DNA of 63,778 nucleotides from CAYFFV01 sp964342695 (GTDB lineage Bacteria > Acidobacteriota > Vicinamibacteria > Vicinamibacterales > UBA8438): positions 1 through 63,778 of the forward strand of contig CAYFFV010000014.1 in the NCBI GenBank assembly GCA_964342695.1, in the 5' to 3' direction. Made by a program: the position numbers and the translations under genes. The notes beneath the pieces were generated by a model. That model did no database searches. It was not told the origin of the DNA and worked only from the letters and a program-made list of their open reading frames with translations. Shown here piece by piece: positions 26,909 through 35,782 of the stretch. The stretch's first letter is position 1, and each line of letters starts with the position of its first letter.

Positions 26909-28222
26909 CTATTTGGGGTGAACCATGACGGATTCTGAAAGAGCCATGCCTGCACCATCAGTCTCTGGAACAACACTAAGAGCAACACGGTGTTGTGATT
27001 TAAGATAGCGAGCAGCTATTTCTTTTATCTGCGTGGTATCCGTTTGTGTATACCGATCTCGATCTTTATCAAAGTATCCAGGATTACCGGTATAGACATT
27101 GTAGGCGTTGAGCTGATCCGAGAGCCCCCCGAACCCTCCAACCGATTGAAGTCGATAAACAAAATCTGCCTCAATACTTGCAATACTGCACTCAACCTCA
27201 CTCTCTGTTGGACCGGTCGTCATTAAAGCCAACAATTCATCCATAATAACTGCCTCAAGTTCGTCAAGCGTATGCCCAGGTGACGCCGTAGCAACGATAG
27301 AAAAACTACTCGAGAGTTCCCGAGATCCTTGACCCGCACTAACGTCAAGTGCAATTTGCCGTTCATGCACCAACGAACGATACAACCTAGATGATTTACC
27401 CCCAGCGAGAATGTCCCCTAAAATGTCGAACTCTGCATCCCCGCACTCAAACAATGCCGGCGTCAACCAAGATAAGTACAAGCGGGATGACTCTATATCG
27501 TCGGTCAAAGAGAGACGAATCTCATTCGTTGGTTCACGAACCGTCGTAGAGCCGAGTGAAGGTGGGACAGTCCCGGGGGCGATTTCGCCAAAGTATCGAT
27601 CGACTTGTCGAAACACCTCATCAGTTCTAACATCCCCAGCAATTGCAATCGACGCATTCGCAGGATGGTAGAAATTTGTAAAGAATTCCTTCACATCATC
27701 TAAATGAGCTTTTTTAATATCTTCAACTTCTCCGATTGTGACCCAGCTATAAGGATGCCCTTCGGGATATAGCGCAGACATTAACGCGATCGGCACGAGT
27801 CCATAAGGACGATTCTCATAATTCTGACGTCTTTCATTGAGGACAACATCTCGCTGATTATCAAATTTTTTCTGCGTCAGCGCGGGTAACAAGAATCCCA
27901 TTCGATCGGATTCCATCCATAACGCTCGTTCAAAAGCAGCGACCGGGACAACTTCCCAGTAATTAGTGCGATCGGTGGAAGTAGACCCATTCAGCGTACC
28001 GCCAACCTCCTGTAATGGATAGAAATAGCCCTCGTCATGATGCTCAGAGCCTTCAAACATTAAATGCTCAAATAAATGGGCGAAACCTGTTGATCCAGGC
28101 TGTTCATTCTTAGAGCCAACGTGATACCAGAGATTAACTGACACAATAGGACAACCCCGTGCTTCACAGGCAATGACATTTAAGCCATTGTCAAGTATTC
28201 GTTTTTCATACTGAATCTGCAC
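26909..28222 (-). CDS. M16 zinc metallopeptidase, catalytic subunit
   Basis: 437 residues. Inverted zinc motif H49-LF-E52-H53, with the third ligand Glu130 (VLNERRQ) 77 residues on, as expected. The C-terminal half is the second M16 domain (ALDVSAGQGSRELSSSFSI). It starts with GTG at 28222, with AGGAAA 8 bases upstream. No signal peptide, so it is probably cytoplasmic, unlike many bacterial M16 pairs. It would degrade or process peptides together with the adjacent zinc-less partner. Confidence 0.94.
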   Translation of the reverse strand: MQIQYEKRILDNGLNVIACEARGCPIVSVNLWYHVGSKNEQPGSTGFAHLFEHLMFEGSEHHDEGYFYPLQEVGGTLNGSTSTDRTNYWEVVPVAAFERALWMESDRMGFLLPALTQKKFDNQRDVVLNERRQNYENRPYGLVPIALMSALYPEGHPYSWVTIGEVEDIKKAHLDDVKEFFTNFYHPANASIAIAGDVRTDEVFRQVDRYFGEIAPGTVPPSLGSTTVREPTNEIRLSLTDDIESSRLYLSWLTPALFECGDAEFDILGDILAGGKSSRLYRSLVHERQIALDVSAGQGSRELSSSFSIVATASPGHTLDELEAVIMDELLALMTTGPTESEVECSIASIEADFVYRLQSVGGFGGLSDQLNAYNVYTGNPGYFDKDRDRYTQTDTTQIKEIAARYLKSQHRVALSVVPETDGAGMALSESVMVHPK

Positions 28223-28328
28223 GTGCGTTGTTTCCTAAATCACCTAGTTCATTGTCCCGATGTGCGGATATTACACATCTATTGTAATCGATTACGCAAA
28301 GTCTCGAGAGTGACTCAAATTTGATGTG

Positions 28329-28898
28329 ATGTTAGGATTAAGAATTGTGGTAACACTAAAACACCCGTTGATAAAGTTCTTCACCCTCTGGGCAATAACT
28401 TGCCTAGCTACTCCCGCATCGTCAGCCATCCAAGCGTCATTAACATATGATAAACCCAGTGACTGGGTACTGGCTGAATCAAACAACGAAGCCGTTGTTG
28501 CTCGATTTATCGTCCCACGTGTCGAAGGTGATTCGGAAGATGCTGAATGTGTACTTTTATCTTTTGCTGAAGAGGAAATCTCCAGCGAGGAAAAACTTGA
28601 ACAGTGGACCAAACAAATGTTGCAACCGGACGACAGACCTTCAGAAGAACTATCAACAACAACAAGCTACGATGTACAGGAAATGAAAGTCACGATCATC
28701 GATGTTCCAGGGATATTTTCGCCGACAGTGCATCCGAATTCAAAAATGCGTTACTACAAACGTGGGTTCCGATTAAAAGCAGCAGTCATCGAAAGTTCTG
28801 GAAGACTCATCTTTCTTAAACTAACAGGACCAGATCGCACGGTAACACATTGGAACACCGCTTTCTCTCAACTGCTCGACTCAATCCATACGGATTAA
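28329..28898 (+). CDS. Exported protein of unknown function
   Basis: 189 residues from the ATG at 28329; a GTG three bases before is also in frame. A signal peptide (LIKFFTLWAITCLATPASSA) is followed by an alpha/beta sequence. Central YDKPSDWVL and C-terminal LIFLKLTGPDRTVTHWNTAFSQLLDSI fit a small family of secreted proteins in Planctomycetes and Acidobacteria that recalls PsbP/DcrB-like folds. No catalytic motif is seen. It is divergent from the M16 operon and convergent with the secreted amidase. Confidence 0.65.
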   Translation: MLGLRIVVTLKHPLIKFFTLWAITCLATPASSAIQASLTYDKPSDWVLAESNNEAVVARFIVPRVEGDSEDAECVLLSFAEEEISSEEKLEQWTKQMLQPDDRPSEELSTTTSYDVQEMKVTIIDVPGIFSPTVHPNSKMRYYKRGFRLKAAVIESSGRLIFLKLTGPDRTVTHWNTAFSQLLDSIHTD

Positions 28899-28921
28899 TG
28901 TGCCGGATTCGCTGCCACCAA

Positions 28922-30661
28922 CTACTTGACATCCGGATGCATGGTGTACCATTTTGTGAGACGCTCATAAAACCTAGCAACCTTCAGCAACGAAGCTTCC
29001 TCGTAAAGACGTCCCGTTAACATTATCGAAACAGGCAGATCATCCACAAAACCGGCTTTCATCGCTAATGCCGGATGTCCTGTCAAGTTCGTCATCGTCA
29101 GACTAAGACTGCGAGTCGGACTAATCACAATATCTACATCGTTCATTATTCGGTCCATCTCTTTGCCAAGAAGAACACGTACCCGCTGTGCGCGTACGTA
29201 CTCAACCGCGGGAATCAACCGGGCCGCACGAAATTGATTCGGCCATGCTTCGCGACGTTGGTCAGTCAACAAATCGATGCCTCTATTGCGCGTAAAATCA
29301 TCGAAGGCACTTGCAGCTTCAACATCAAGAATCAACCGAAGAGTATCAGCCTGTATTTTTGGCAACTCAATCGGTTGTAGCGTCGCACCTCCATTCCGAA
29401 AACCCGTCAGCACAGCATTGAGTGCTGACCACTCTTGCCTCGACTGATCTGGACGGCGAGACAATTGATCAAACCAAGACCGGTCAAATTCTTGCGCGAC
29501 ATAGCCTATTCGCACGTTCGACATATCCAACGACACTTCCCAGGTAAAAGGCACATCAATCACACTTGAATCTTTGTCATCTGGCCCATAAATCGCATTG
29601 AAGACCACCGCACAATCATCAACCGTTCTACAGATTGGTCCGACCTTATCCATTGTCCAGCTTAGTGTCATGGCTCCGTGTCTACTGACTCTTCCATAAC
29701 TTGGACGCAATCCAGTTACTCCACAGGTCGCTGACGGAGAAATAATTGAACCTAACGTCTCCGTCCCGATCGAGAACGCCACTAAACCGGCGGCTGTTGC
29801 AGACGCCGGTCCAGCCGACGATCCACTTGATCCTCTGGACACATCCCAAGGATTACGCGTCAAACCTCCATACCATCGATCTCCCCGCGCTAGAGCACCC
29901 ATCGACAATTTAGCAACGAGCACTGCTCCGGCTTCACGGAGCCTAGTTACTACGGTGGCATCTATGTCAATGATCTGATCTTGATAGGGCCGTGCTCCCC
30001 ATGTGGTTCTAACACCACGTGTGGAAAACAAATCTTTTATTCCCCAAGGAATTCCATGTAGCAAGCCACGATATTCTCCGTTGCGAATCTCTTGATCTGC
30101 TTGAGCTGCTTGAGACAGCGCCAAATCATCCGTCAGCGTTACCACACAACGGAGTCGATCGCCATGTCGTTTTAGGCGATCCAAATACATTCGAGTTAAT
30201 TCAGTGGAAGTGAGTAGGCCTCGCTCGATCAACTGAGCCAAATCTGAGATTGGCCAAAATGCCAACTGGTTCAGGTCAGCAGGTCTCTCGACATATTCGG
30301 AGCTCGCTACGGTCATATTCAAATTTGGCGCAGCGTTTCCGGTTGGAACATCTCCTGACAAATAAGGCCGGAAAAAAAATGCCGGCTCAACGTCTTCAGG
30401 AATATCTGTGTTCCGAAGTTGAAAGTATCGCTGATTGTTGCGTGCAACACTTGCCCGCATCAATTCATGTTCGTCAACTGTAAAATCTAATCCTAACGCC
30501 CTTGTTGCTCCGGTCAAAGCATTCGTTGAAGTTCCTCTATCTGATTGCGCAGAAACTTGAGCAGAAGCGAGAATGCCAGCAGTGATACCTGTTGGAACAA
30601 CACGCAAAAAATCTCGCCTAGCCAACGGAGTTGATCGCTTAAACGATCGCACAGAAATCAT
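28922..30661 (-). CDS. Tat-exported amidase-signature enzyme
   Basis: 579 residues with GGAGG ahead of the ATG. N-terminal ARRDFLRVVPTG is a twin-arginine signal. Amidase triad: Lys209 (GIPWGIKDLFS), cis-Ser281 (GSSGSSAG) and Ser305 (GTETLGSIISPS), inside the usual ATAAGLVAFSIGTETLG block. The N-terminal about 130-residue extension contains HELMRASVARNNQRYFQLR, typical of secreted amidases of this type in Acidobacteria and Bacteroidetes. It is about 130 residues longer than the cytoplasmic amidase at 22630 and not a close copy. Substrate unknown. Confidence 0.92.
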   Translation of the reverse strand: MISVRSFKRSTPLARRDFLRVVPTGITAGILASAQVSAQSDRGTSTNALTGATRALGLDFTVDEHELMRASVARNNQRYFQLRNTDIPEDVEPAFFFRPYLSGDVPTGNAAPNLNMTVASSEYVERPADLNQLAFWPISDLAQLIERGLLTSTELTRMYLDRLKRHGDRLRCVVTLTDDLALSQAAQADQEIRNGEYRGLLHGIPWGIKDLFSTRGVRTTWGARPYQDQIIDIDATVVTRLREAGAVLVAKLSMGALARGDRWYGGLTRNPWDVSRGSSGSSAGPASATAAGLVAFSIGTETLGSIISPSATCGVTGLRPSYGRVSRHGAMTLSWTMDKVGPICRTVDDCAVVFNAIYGPDDKDSSVIDVPFTWEVSLDMSNVRIGYVAQEFDRSWFDQLSRRPDQSRQEWSALNAVLTGFRNGGATLQPIELPKIQADTLRLILDVEAASAFDDFTRNRGIDLLTDQRREAWPNQFRAARLIPAVEYVRAQRVRVLLGKEMDRIMNDVDIVISPTRSLSLTMTNLTGHPALAMKAGFVDDLPVSIMLTGRLYEEASLLKVARFYERLTKWYTMHPDVK

Positions 30662-30763
30662 AGGTGTCCTCCAAGATTTGAACGACCCCGCCTTTTAGAA
30701 ATTACAGGGAAGCTAAATACACAGCAACCGCGACAATATTGATCGGGCATCTCAGTCGCCGTT

Positions 30764-31342
30764 TCAACCCACGGTTGAATCTTGCTCTTCTATCCAAGCA
30801 AAAGCCCGCGCCAGCGTGACAGCCGTTGTAGTCAACTCACAAATCCGATCTTTTAACGGGGCCGACGGATCACCATTTTCAGTAAAGTCTTGTTTGAGTG
30901 CATAGACAAACCTCGGAATGATGAAACTTCTGAAATCGAGCATCAGACTGTTCGAGATACCCATCGGTGACATATAACTGCCCGCGCCGCCCGCAGAACA
31001 CAGAAAACCCACCGGTTTGTTAGTCCAGGCCGACCCTGTCATTTCTATCAGATTCTTCGCTACGGCATTCAAATCATAGTTGTAAATTGGTGAGGCGAGG
31101 AGAACCGCAGCGGCGTCCTTGACGAGAGTGGTCAATGGGGCTACGGACGGATGATTATAACTTTCCTGCCCGTCACAAAATGGCAAATCCCATTCTCGAA
31201 GGTCGATAAGGTCGACATCAACGTCTTCATCATTGAGGCACGACTCCGCAGTCTGAGCCAAGAGACGAGAACGACTAGAACCATTAAGTGAGCAACTGAT
31301 AATCAGAACAGAGAGCCGTCCCGAAGAGGTTGTTTTAGTCAT
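30764..31342 (-). CDS. NADPH-dependent FMN reductase (flavodoxin-like fold)
   Basis: 192 residues. N-terminal LIISCSLNGSSRSRLLAQ is the FMN-phosphate-binding loop of the FMN_red family, and LLASPIYNYDLNAVAKNLIEMTG is the second flavin motif (P-x-Y-N). GSAWTNKPVGFLCSAGGAGSY completes it. It should reduce FMN or quinone-like substrates with NAD(P)H in the cytoplasm. It sits alone between the amidase and the octaheme gene. Confidence 0.9.
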   Translation of the reverse strand: MTKTTSSGRLSVLIISCSLNGSSRSRLLAQTAESCLNDEDVDVDLIDLREWDLPFCDGQESYNHPSVAPLTTLVKDAAAVLLASPIYNYDLNAVAKNLIEMTGSAWTNKPVGFLCSAGGAGSYMSPMGISNSLMLDFRSFIIPRFVYALKQDFTENGDPSAPLKDRICELTTTAVTLARAFAWIEEQDSTVG

Positions 31343-31446
31343 CTTAAATTTTCTTTCTATCCGAAGTATATCCGGAACTAAACATCCCTATCCGAACGCA
31401 GACTAATGCGTGCGGCTAACCCCATGATTGCACTATCATCATAAAC

Positions 31447-33372
31447 GTGAAATCAGTTTCTCTTCCGCTTCGGCTAATCATAGCCGCAACCGTCGTCCTT
31501 GGGCTGGTGTCCACGTTGGCAAGAAAACCTCACAAACCAGAAGAACAGATTGTCAATCGGCCCGTTCAAATCCAGGCCGATGGTTTTGTATCTTCCTCAG
31601 CTTGCCAAGCTTGTCATCCTTCTCAGTACAACAGCTGGTACGGATCCTATCATCGCACTATGACGCAAATTGCAACACCAGAAACCGTCATCGCAAATTT
31701 TGATGATGTTTACGTGTCAGACGTTCATGGAGACACTATGCATCTAGAGCAACGTGGCAATGAGTTTTGGGCCACATTTACTGAACCAGACTCCCCTAAA
31801 TCCACTATCAATCAAATTACACGTCAAGTCGTAATGATTACAGGATCACATCATCAACAGATTTACTGGTACTCAACCGGGCACGACCGTGCCTTGAACG
31901 TGTTACCAGGTGTCTACATCATCTCAGAAAACAAATGGGTTCCCAGAAGTGCTGTGGTGTTACATCCACCAAACCAGTCGTTGTCCATGACAGATGGGCA
32001 TTGGAATGCTATCTGTCTGGCGTGTCATACCACTCATCCGAAAACCCAGTTCCGCGCGCCATTTCTGGATCTACCTATCGAAGATCAGGCAGTTGATACA
32101 ACTGTTGCAGAATTTGGGATTGCTTGTGAAGCGTGCCACGGACCAGCCACCGAACATATTCAAAAACATCAAAATCCATTAACTCGATACCGTAGTTACC
32201 TCAGCGACGAACCCGATTCGTCCATCGTCGAACCAAGTAGCTTAAGTCCGCAACGATCCTCTCAGGTCTGTGGTCAATGTCACAGTGTGTGGGAATTTTA
32301 CGACAGTGCGGGAGAACGTCATGCGAACGCTGAGGGCTTCCCGTATTCTCCAGGAGATGAGCTGCGTGAAACGCGATTTATTCCTCAACCGATGAAACAA
32401 CTCGGATCTCAAGCACTGAATGCTTTTGTTGCAAAGGATCCTGATTTTGTTGCCGGTTCATTCTGGCCGGACGGAATGATTCGAGTGTCTGGTCGCGAAT
32501 ACAACGGACTCATTGATTCACCATGTTTCACGAATACTGTAGATCATAATTCTTCAGAAACGTTGTCGTGTTTTTCCTGTCACAACATGCATAAAAGCAC
32601 GGACGATCCTCGGCCAATCTCCACGTGGGCAGATACACATCAGGTGGCCAGTGACATGGACACAAACGAAGCCTGCCTTCAGTGCCACGATACGTTTCGC
32701 ACCAATGTGGCTCAACACACCGGACATGCGCAGGACTCGACTGGAAGCCTTTGTTATAACTGTCATATGCCCTACAGCTCCTATGGATTGCTCAAGGCAG
32801 TGCGTAGCCATACGATAAGTAGTCCGTCCATCTCTGAAACCATCGAATACGGACGGCCGAACGCCTGTAATCTATGCCACTTGGACAAAACTCTCTCATG
32901 GACAGGCGCTGTTCTGGAAGAGCGTTATCAAATTCCCATTCCCGAACTTAATAAAGACGAAGAACAAATAGCGGCATCTCTCCTGTGGGCTATGAAGGGA
33001 GATGCCGGACAACGTGCGTTAACTACGTGGGCATTCGGTTGGGCACCCGCACAGAAAGCATCCGGTACAAGCTGGATGACACCACATCTTCTAGAACTTT
33101 TAAATGATCCGTACGAAGCGATCCGGTTTATTGCGTATCGGTCGTTACGCCAAGTTTCAGGATATGAAACGCTTGAGTACAATTATTTGGATTCGCGGGA
33201 AAACAGAATAAAGTTCGCGTTACCATTGCTGCAATCATGGCAAGCAAGCCAGATGTCGCGACAACGGCGAGATCCAGAACTCTTGGTGGGAAACGATGGG
33301 AATTTGTTATTTGATGAATTTCGTCGAATTCTCAATCAACGCGACAATCGACCAATTTTTTTGAGAGAGTAG
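31447..33372 (+). CDS. Octaheme c-type cytochrome with HEAT-like C-terminus
   Basis: 641 residues starting with GTG at 31447, with an uncleaved or cleavable N-terminal hydrophobic segment (LRLIIAATVVLGLVSTLA). Eight CxxCH motifs begin at C53, C190, C227, C275, C375, C410, C436 and C474. The first is in SSACQACHPSQYNSWYGSYH, the cytochrome c554-like tetraheme start. The last about 130 residues read as HEAT-like helices (PYEAIRFIAYRSLRQVSG). No CxxCK or CxxxCH is seen, so it is not a typical nitrite reductase. The gene 3 bases downstream encodes a small His-containing membrane protein, suggesting a membrane-linked electron-transfer unit. Confidence 0.93.
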   Translation: MKSVSLPLRLIIAATVVLGLVSTLARKPHKPEEQIVNRPVQIQADGFVSSSACQACHPSQYNSWYGSYHRTMTQIATPETVIANFDDVYVSDVHGDTMHLEQRGNEFWATFTEPDSPKSTINQITRQVVMITGSHHQQIYWYSTGHDRALNVLPGVYIISENKWVPRSAVVLHPPNQSLSMTDGHWNAICLACHTTHPKTQFRAPFLDLPIEDQAVDTTVAEFGIACEACHGPATEHIQKHQNPLTRYRSYLSDEPDSSIVEPSSLSPQRSSQVCGQCHSVWEFYDSAGERHANAEGFPYSPGDELRETRFIPQPMKQLGSQALNAFVAKDPDFVAGSFWPDGMIRVSGREYNGLIDSPCFTNTVDHNSSETLSCFSCHNMHKSTDDPRPISTWADTHQVASDMDTNEACLQCHDTFRTNVAQHTGHAQDSTGSLCYNCHMPYSSYGLLKAVRSHTISSPSISETIEYGRPNACNLCHLDKTLSWTGAVLEERYQIPIPELNKDEEQIAASLLWAMKGDAGQRALTTWAFGWAPAQKASGTSWMTPHLLELLNDPYEAIRFIAYRSLRQVSGYETLEYNYLDSRENRIKFALPLLQSWQASQMSRQRRDPELLVGNDGNLLFDEFRRILNQRDNRPIFLRE

Positions 33373-33375
33373 GCC

Positions 33376-33843
33376 GTGTCTGAAATAAAAATTTTGCGTC
33401 CCTACGCCTTCAAACATCTCCGTTTTGGATGGTGGTCGCTCCTCGTGTTTTTAACCTTAGGGTTGGCACTGGAACTCATGCATGGGTTCAAGTTGCGTAT
33501 GTACTTAGATGTGTCCAATGAAACGAGGCGCCTGTTGTGGACACTTGCACACGCGCACGGTGCGTTGTTCGGATTGATTCATATCGTTTTTGGTTTGTTT
33601 CTACAAACACTACCCAACATGGAACTTCGCAGGTTGTCAGAAATTTCGGCCAGCCTCATCGCTGCCAGCCTTTTATTACCTAGCGGGTTTTTTCTCGGGG
33701 GTTTAAAAATTTATGGTGGGGATCCTGGACTCGGAATATTAGCCGTGCCAGCTGGCGCCTTGGCCTTGATTTTCGGTGTATATGGAATTGCGCGAGGATT
33801 CGCACGTCAGGATAATACCCCGCGAAAAACACGGAAACGATGA
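33376..33843 (+). CDS. Small membrane protein linked to the octaheme cytochrome
   Basis: 155 residues, GTG start, GAGAGAG just upstream and 3 bases after the octaheme stop, so co-translated with it. About four transmembrane helices (WWSLLVFLTLGLALEL; LLWTLAHAHGALFGLIHIVFGLFL; LSEISASLIAASLLLPSGFFLGG; LGILAVPAGALALIFGVYGI). Histidines lie in or near helices: H35, H59, H61 and H69, including the striking AHAHG. They could ligate b-type heme. No named family recognised. Confidence 0.78.
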   Translation: MSEIKILRPYAFKHLRFGWWSLLVFLTLGLALELMHGFKLRMYLDVSNETRRLLWTLAHAHGALFGLIHIVFGLFLQTLPNMELRRLSEISASLIAASLLLPSGFFLGGLKIYGGDPGLGILAVPAGALALIFGVYGIARGFARQDNTPRKTRKR

Positions 33844-33896
33844 GTGCCAGGAGAGCCCATTCCAAAACCCAAACGCCAAATTCAGGCAAGGTACAA

Positions 33897-34538
33897 TTAA
33901 CGATACAACTCTGATAATCTTGACCGATCTTCTGCTGTTAAAGGCAAAAACCGCTTCTCGTACGACCCAATCACAAAAGACCGGCAAGGACTACACATAA
34001 GTGCCATAGGATTTCTACTGTGCGTCAAGCCCAGTGCATGTCCCAATTCATGGGCAATTACGTTATGAATATTCGCTGGATTTTCTTGCGGATCACTTGG
34101 TCGAGTGCCGATCGCCACAAAATATTTTTGAGTTTTCCCGACCGGCCACGCAAACGACATTAGCCGTTGTTTAGATAAAAACACCACGATCTCTCCATCA
34201 ATGTCGAGTAACTCCCGAGGCGCCTTTGGTCCCGGCTGTTCAGAAGAGAGGCGACCGGCCTGTCGCCAGAGCTGTTGGGCATAGTTTTCATACGCACGAG
34301 TATCGGCTGACGCGACAATCAATGCTTGTTCAACAAGTTTCGTTTTTAAACGTAATTCCCGAAGTGTTTCATTCCAAAAAGTGAGTGCTTCCCTAGTAGG
34401 ACTTAATCTGTCGTCAGCAACAGCCGGAACAATTATTACAACTCTCCTATCGAGAATCTCTGCCGTTCGCACTATCAATGATGACGTCGAGATTACAGCA
34501 GCTGTTATTGCAACAAAAATTTTCGTTCGCTTTACCAT
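33897..34538 (-). CDS. Matrixin-like (M10) zinc metalloprotease
   Basis: 213 residues with a signal anchor or peptide (IFVAITAAVISTSSLIV). The zinc motif H163-ELGHALGLT-H173, with the downstream Met-turn NPMALM, is diagnostic of metzincins, and the short size fits a bare matrixin catalytic domain. There is no cysteine-switch propeptide; Cys182 and Cys185 after the Met-turn are unusual (MCSPC). It converges with the small membrane protein gene. It would be a periplasmic or secreted endopeptidase. Confidence 0.9.
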   Translation of the reverse strand: MVKRTKIFVAITAAVISTSSLIVRTAEILDRRVVIIVPAVADDRLSPTREALTFWNETLRELRLKTKLVEQALIVASADTRAYENYAQQLWRQAGRLSSEQPGPKAPRELLDIDGEIVVFLSKQRLMSFAWPVGKTQKYFVAIGTRPSDPQENPANIHNVIAHELGHALGLTHSRNPMALMCSPCRSFVIGSYEKRFLPLTAEDRSRLSELYR

Positions 34539-34555
34539 AAGACAAATCAGTCACC

Positions 34556-35626
34556 TTACGGCCTAATGTATTTCTTCAAGGCGCGAGGCCCGACCTCCGC
34601 ACCATAAATATTGCCCTCACTATCAACCGCTACGCCTTCCGCGGCACTCGTCCCACGGCCAGGGTCTGGATCAGGATCCGGAATGAAAAATAGCACCTCT
34701 CCCGTTTTCGCACTACCTATACGCGTGCCACGTTTCCACCCAGCATTGCGAACATCATTTGATTCAGAATCGGCACCGTACAACATATCGTCTTTATCAA
34801 TAAAAATTCCACTTAAGCGACTGAACTGCGTCCACTGATCCAGGAAGTTCCCCTCTTGATCAAAAATCTGAATTCGATTGTTTCCTCGATCTGCGACAAA
34901 GAGACGCCCCTGGGAATCAAACGCCATTCCATGAGGAGTGCGAAACTCTCCGGGTTCAGAACCCAATTGTCCCCAGTGCTTTAAATAATTCCCATCTTTA
35001 TCAAACTTGACAATTCGAGCCACGGTATCAGGAGGAGCATTGGGATTTTGCCCAGAATGTCCCTCTGAAACAAAAATGTCTCCGTTCGGTGCAGTAACCA
35101 CATCACATGGCGTGTTTAGCAACGGGCCGCTGCCGTCTCCTGCCACTCCTGGCGTTCCCAATATCAGGAGCACTTCACCTTCTGGACTGAACTTTACAAC
35201 CTGATGGCCTTTGCCTTCTCGATTAGCATCCTCACCATTCGGACCCTGTGCATCAGTCACCCACACGTTACCAACAGCATCGACATGGAATCCGTGCGGA
35301 AAAATAAACATATCCGATCCGAAACTCCTAACTAAATTTCCGGCAGCATTAAACTTGAGCACTACCGGCAGTGCAGAATCCGCACAATTATTCGCCCCGC
35401 ATCGCTCTGCGACCCAAATTGAAACTCCGTCGGGATCAATGTCAACAGCGCTGGTAGCGCCCCACGTTCGTCCGTTAGGCATTTTGAAATAATTTTCTAT
35501 TGTTCGATACGGATTAGGTAGATTATTCAATGGCTGAGCTAAAACAGGCATCACGCCTGAACAGAACAACAATGGTGTTAGAACAACCCAAACCTTCAGT
35601 AACTTCTTTAATACCAACATCTTCAT
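34556..35626 (-). CDS. NHL-repeat exported beta-propeller
   Basis: 356 residues from the ATG at 35626 (GGAGG 3 bases upstream; the ATG at 35620 gives a spacing of 9 and is equally possible). An upstream in-frame codon at 35719 is rejected. Signal peptide (VWVVLTPLLFCSGVMPVLAQ), then NHL-type repeats: PHGFHVDAVGNVWVTDAQG, TPCDVVTAPNGDIFVSEG, TPHGMAFDSQGRLFVADRGNNRIQIFD, SAAEGVAVDSEGNIYGAEVG. This arrangement resembles the peptidylglycine amidating-lyase propeller. Lyase activity is possible but not demonstrable here. It lies 17 bp upstream of the matrixin gene. Confidence 0.9.
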   Translation of the reverse strand: MKMLVLKKLLKVWVVLTPLLFCSGVMPVLAQPLNNLPNPYRTIENYFKMPNGRTWGATSAVDIDPDGVSIWVAERCGANNCADSALPVVLKFNAAGNLVRSFGSDMFIFPHGFHVDAVGNVWVTDAQGPNGEDANREGKGHQVVKFSPEGEVLLILGTPGVAGDGSGPLLNTPCDVVTAPNGDIFVSEGHSGQNPNAPPDTVARIVKFDKDGNYLKHWGQLGSEPGEFRTPHGMAFDSQGRLFVADRGNNRIQIFDQEGNFLDQWTQFSRLSGIFIDKDDMLYGADSESNDVRNAGWKRGTRIGSAKTGEVLFFIPDPDPDPGRGTSAAEGVAVDSEGNIYGAEVGPRALKKYIRP

Positions 35627-35782
35627 TGCCCTCCTATCGCTCCAGTCACCAGATCCAAACAGTAAACCAGGAAATCTAAGTTCAATATACAAATTCAGAC
35701 TGGTTTCACATATTTTCAAATGATTATACTGACCTATTACAAATTAGTATCGAACCATTACAAACAGGACTAGAATGTCACC

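Noticed and set aside
26900..26915. Possible frameshift splitting one large M16 protein
   Set aside because: Each half is a complete M16B subunit with its own start; one has HxxEH and the other lacks it, as in known heterodimers.
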